DNA from: Candidatus Latescibacterota bacterium
GTDB lineage: Bacteria; JAAXHH01; JABIQT01
DNA length: 14,950 bases
Direction of reading: 5' to 3'
Assembly: GCA_018667995.1 (NCBI GenBank)
Contig: JABIQT010000152.1
Span: 1-14,950 of the forward strand
The position numbers and the translations under genes are program-made. The stretch's first letter is position 1. Each line of letters opens with the position of its first letter. Below are positions 14,883 to 14,950 of the stretch, in pieces. The notes below the pieces were generated by a model. That model searched no databases. It saw only the letters and a program-made list of their open reading frames with translations, and was not told the DNA's origin.

Positions 14883-14950
14883 ATGATACCGAGAATGATG
14901 CGTGTGATGTTACACGTAAAAGATATTGAGACTGTTTCCGCCTTCTATGC
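14883..14950 (+). CDS. VOC/glyoxalase I-like protein, N-terminal fragment (cut by window edge)
   Basis: Only 22 residues and part of a codon are visible, but MMRVMLHVKDIETVSAFY matches the start of lactoylglutathione lyase (GloA) and similar VOC proteins, where this strand-helix begins with a metal-ligand histidine. The His of MLHV falls near that place, though GloA proteins normally have it a few residues earlier. A clear Shine-Dalgarno (AAGGA, 14871-14875) lies 7 nt before ATG 14883; ATGs at 14895 and 14898 are alternatives. The 72-nt gap after the SelA-like gene on the same strand suggests the same operon. Subfamily cannot be settled from this fragment. Confidence 0.7.
   Translation, partial: MIPRMMRVMLHVKDIETVSAFY

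Overview
This window comes from a bacterial chromosome of moderate GC content (judged by eye, not counted). It has standard ATG/GTG starts, several good Shine-Dalgarno sites and a Sec signal peptide. No rRNA, tRNA, integrase, transposase, CRISPR array or phage gene is visible. The taxon cannot be fixed. The mix of AddAB, an Stf0 sulfotransferase, a SelA-like PLP enzyme and many VOC/DUF single-domain proteins would suit an uncultured environmental Gram-negative lineage, for example Latescibacterota or Gemmatimonadota. That is a guess.

Layout. (1) Positions 1-1306, minus strand: a VOC protein followed by an AlkA-type 3-methyladenine DNA glycosylase that runs off the left edge just short of its end. 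(2) Positions 1615-3395, plus strand: four small genes, namely a TfoX/Sxy N-terminal-like protein, an ankyrin-repeat protein, a DUF2277 protein and a second VOC protein. (3) Positions 3433-4784, minus strand: a DUF1801/YdeI-type protein and a secreted alpha/beta-hydrolase. (4) Positions 5022-11815, minus strand: an AHSA1/SRPBCC protein, then addB and addA, which overlap by 8 nt and encode a two-subunit helicase-nuclease for double-strand-break processing. (5) Positions 12186-14950, plus strand: an AlkD-type DNA alkylation-repair protein, an Stf0-family sulfotransferase, a SelA-like PLP enzyme and the start of a third VOC (glyoxalase I-like) gene.

How the genes relate. The clear theme is DNA maintenance. 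AlkA and AlkD remove alkylated bases, and AddAB resects double-strand breaks that can follow replication across such damage. Around them lie single-domain cytosolic proteins of the kind found in many environmental genomes without assigned pathways. The right-hand operon joins a PAPS-dependent sulfotransferase to a PLP lyase-like enzyme, which points to small-molecule or surface-glycan chemistry of unknown substrate.

No clearly new multi-gene system is seen. The points most worth a second look are the AddB with no recognisable Walker A motif, the Stf0/SelA-like pair, and the palindrome that contains the ribosome-binding site of the AHSA1 gene.
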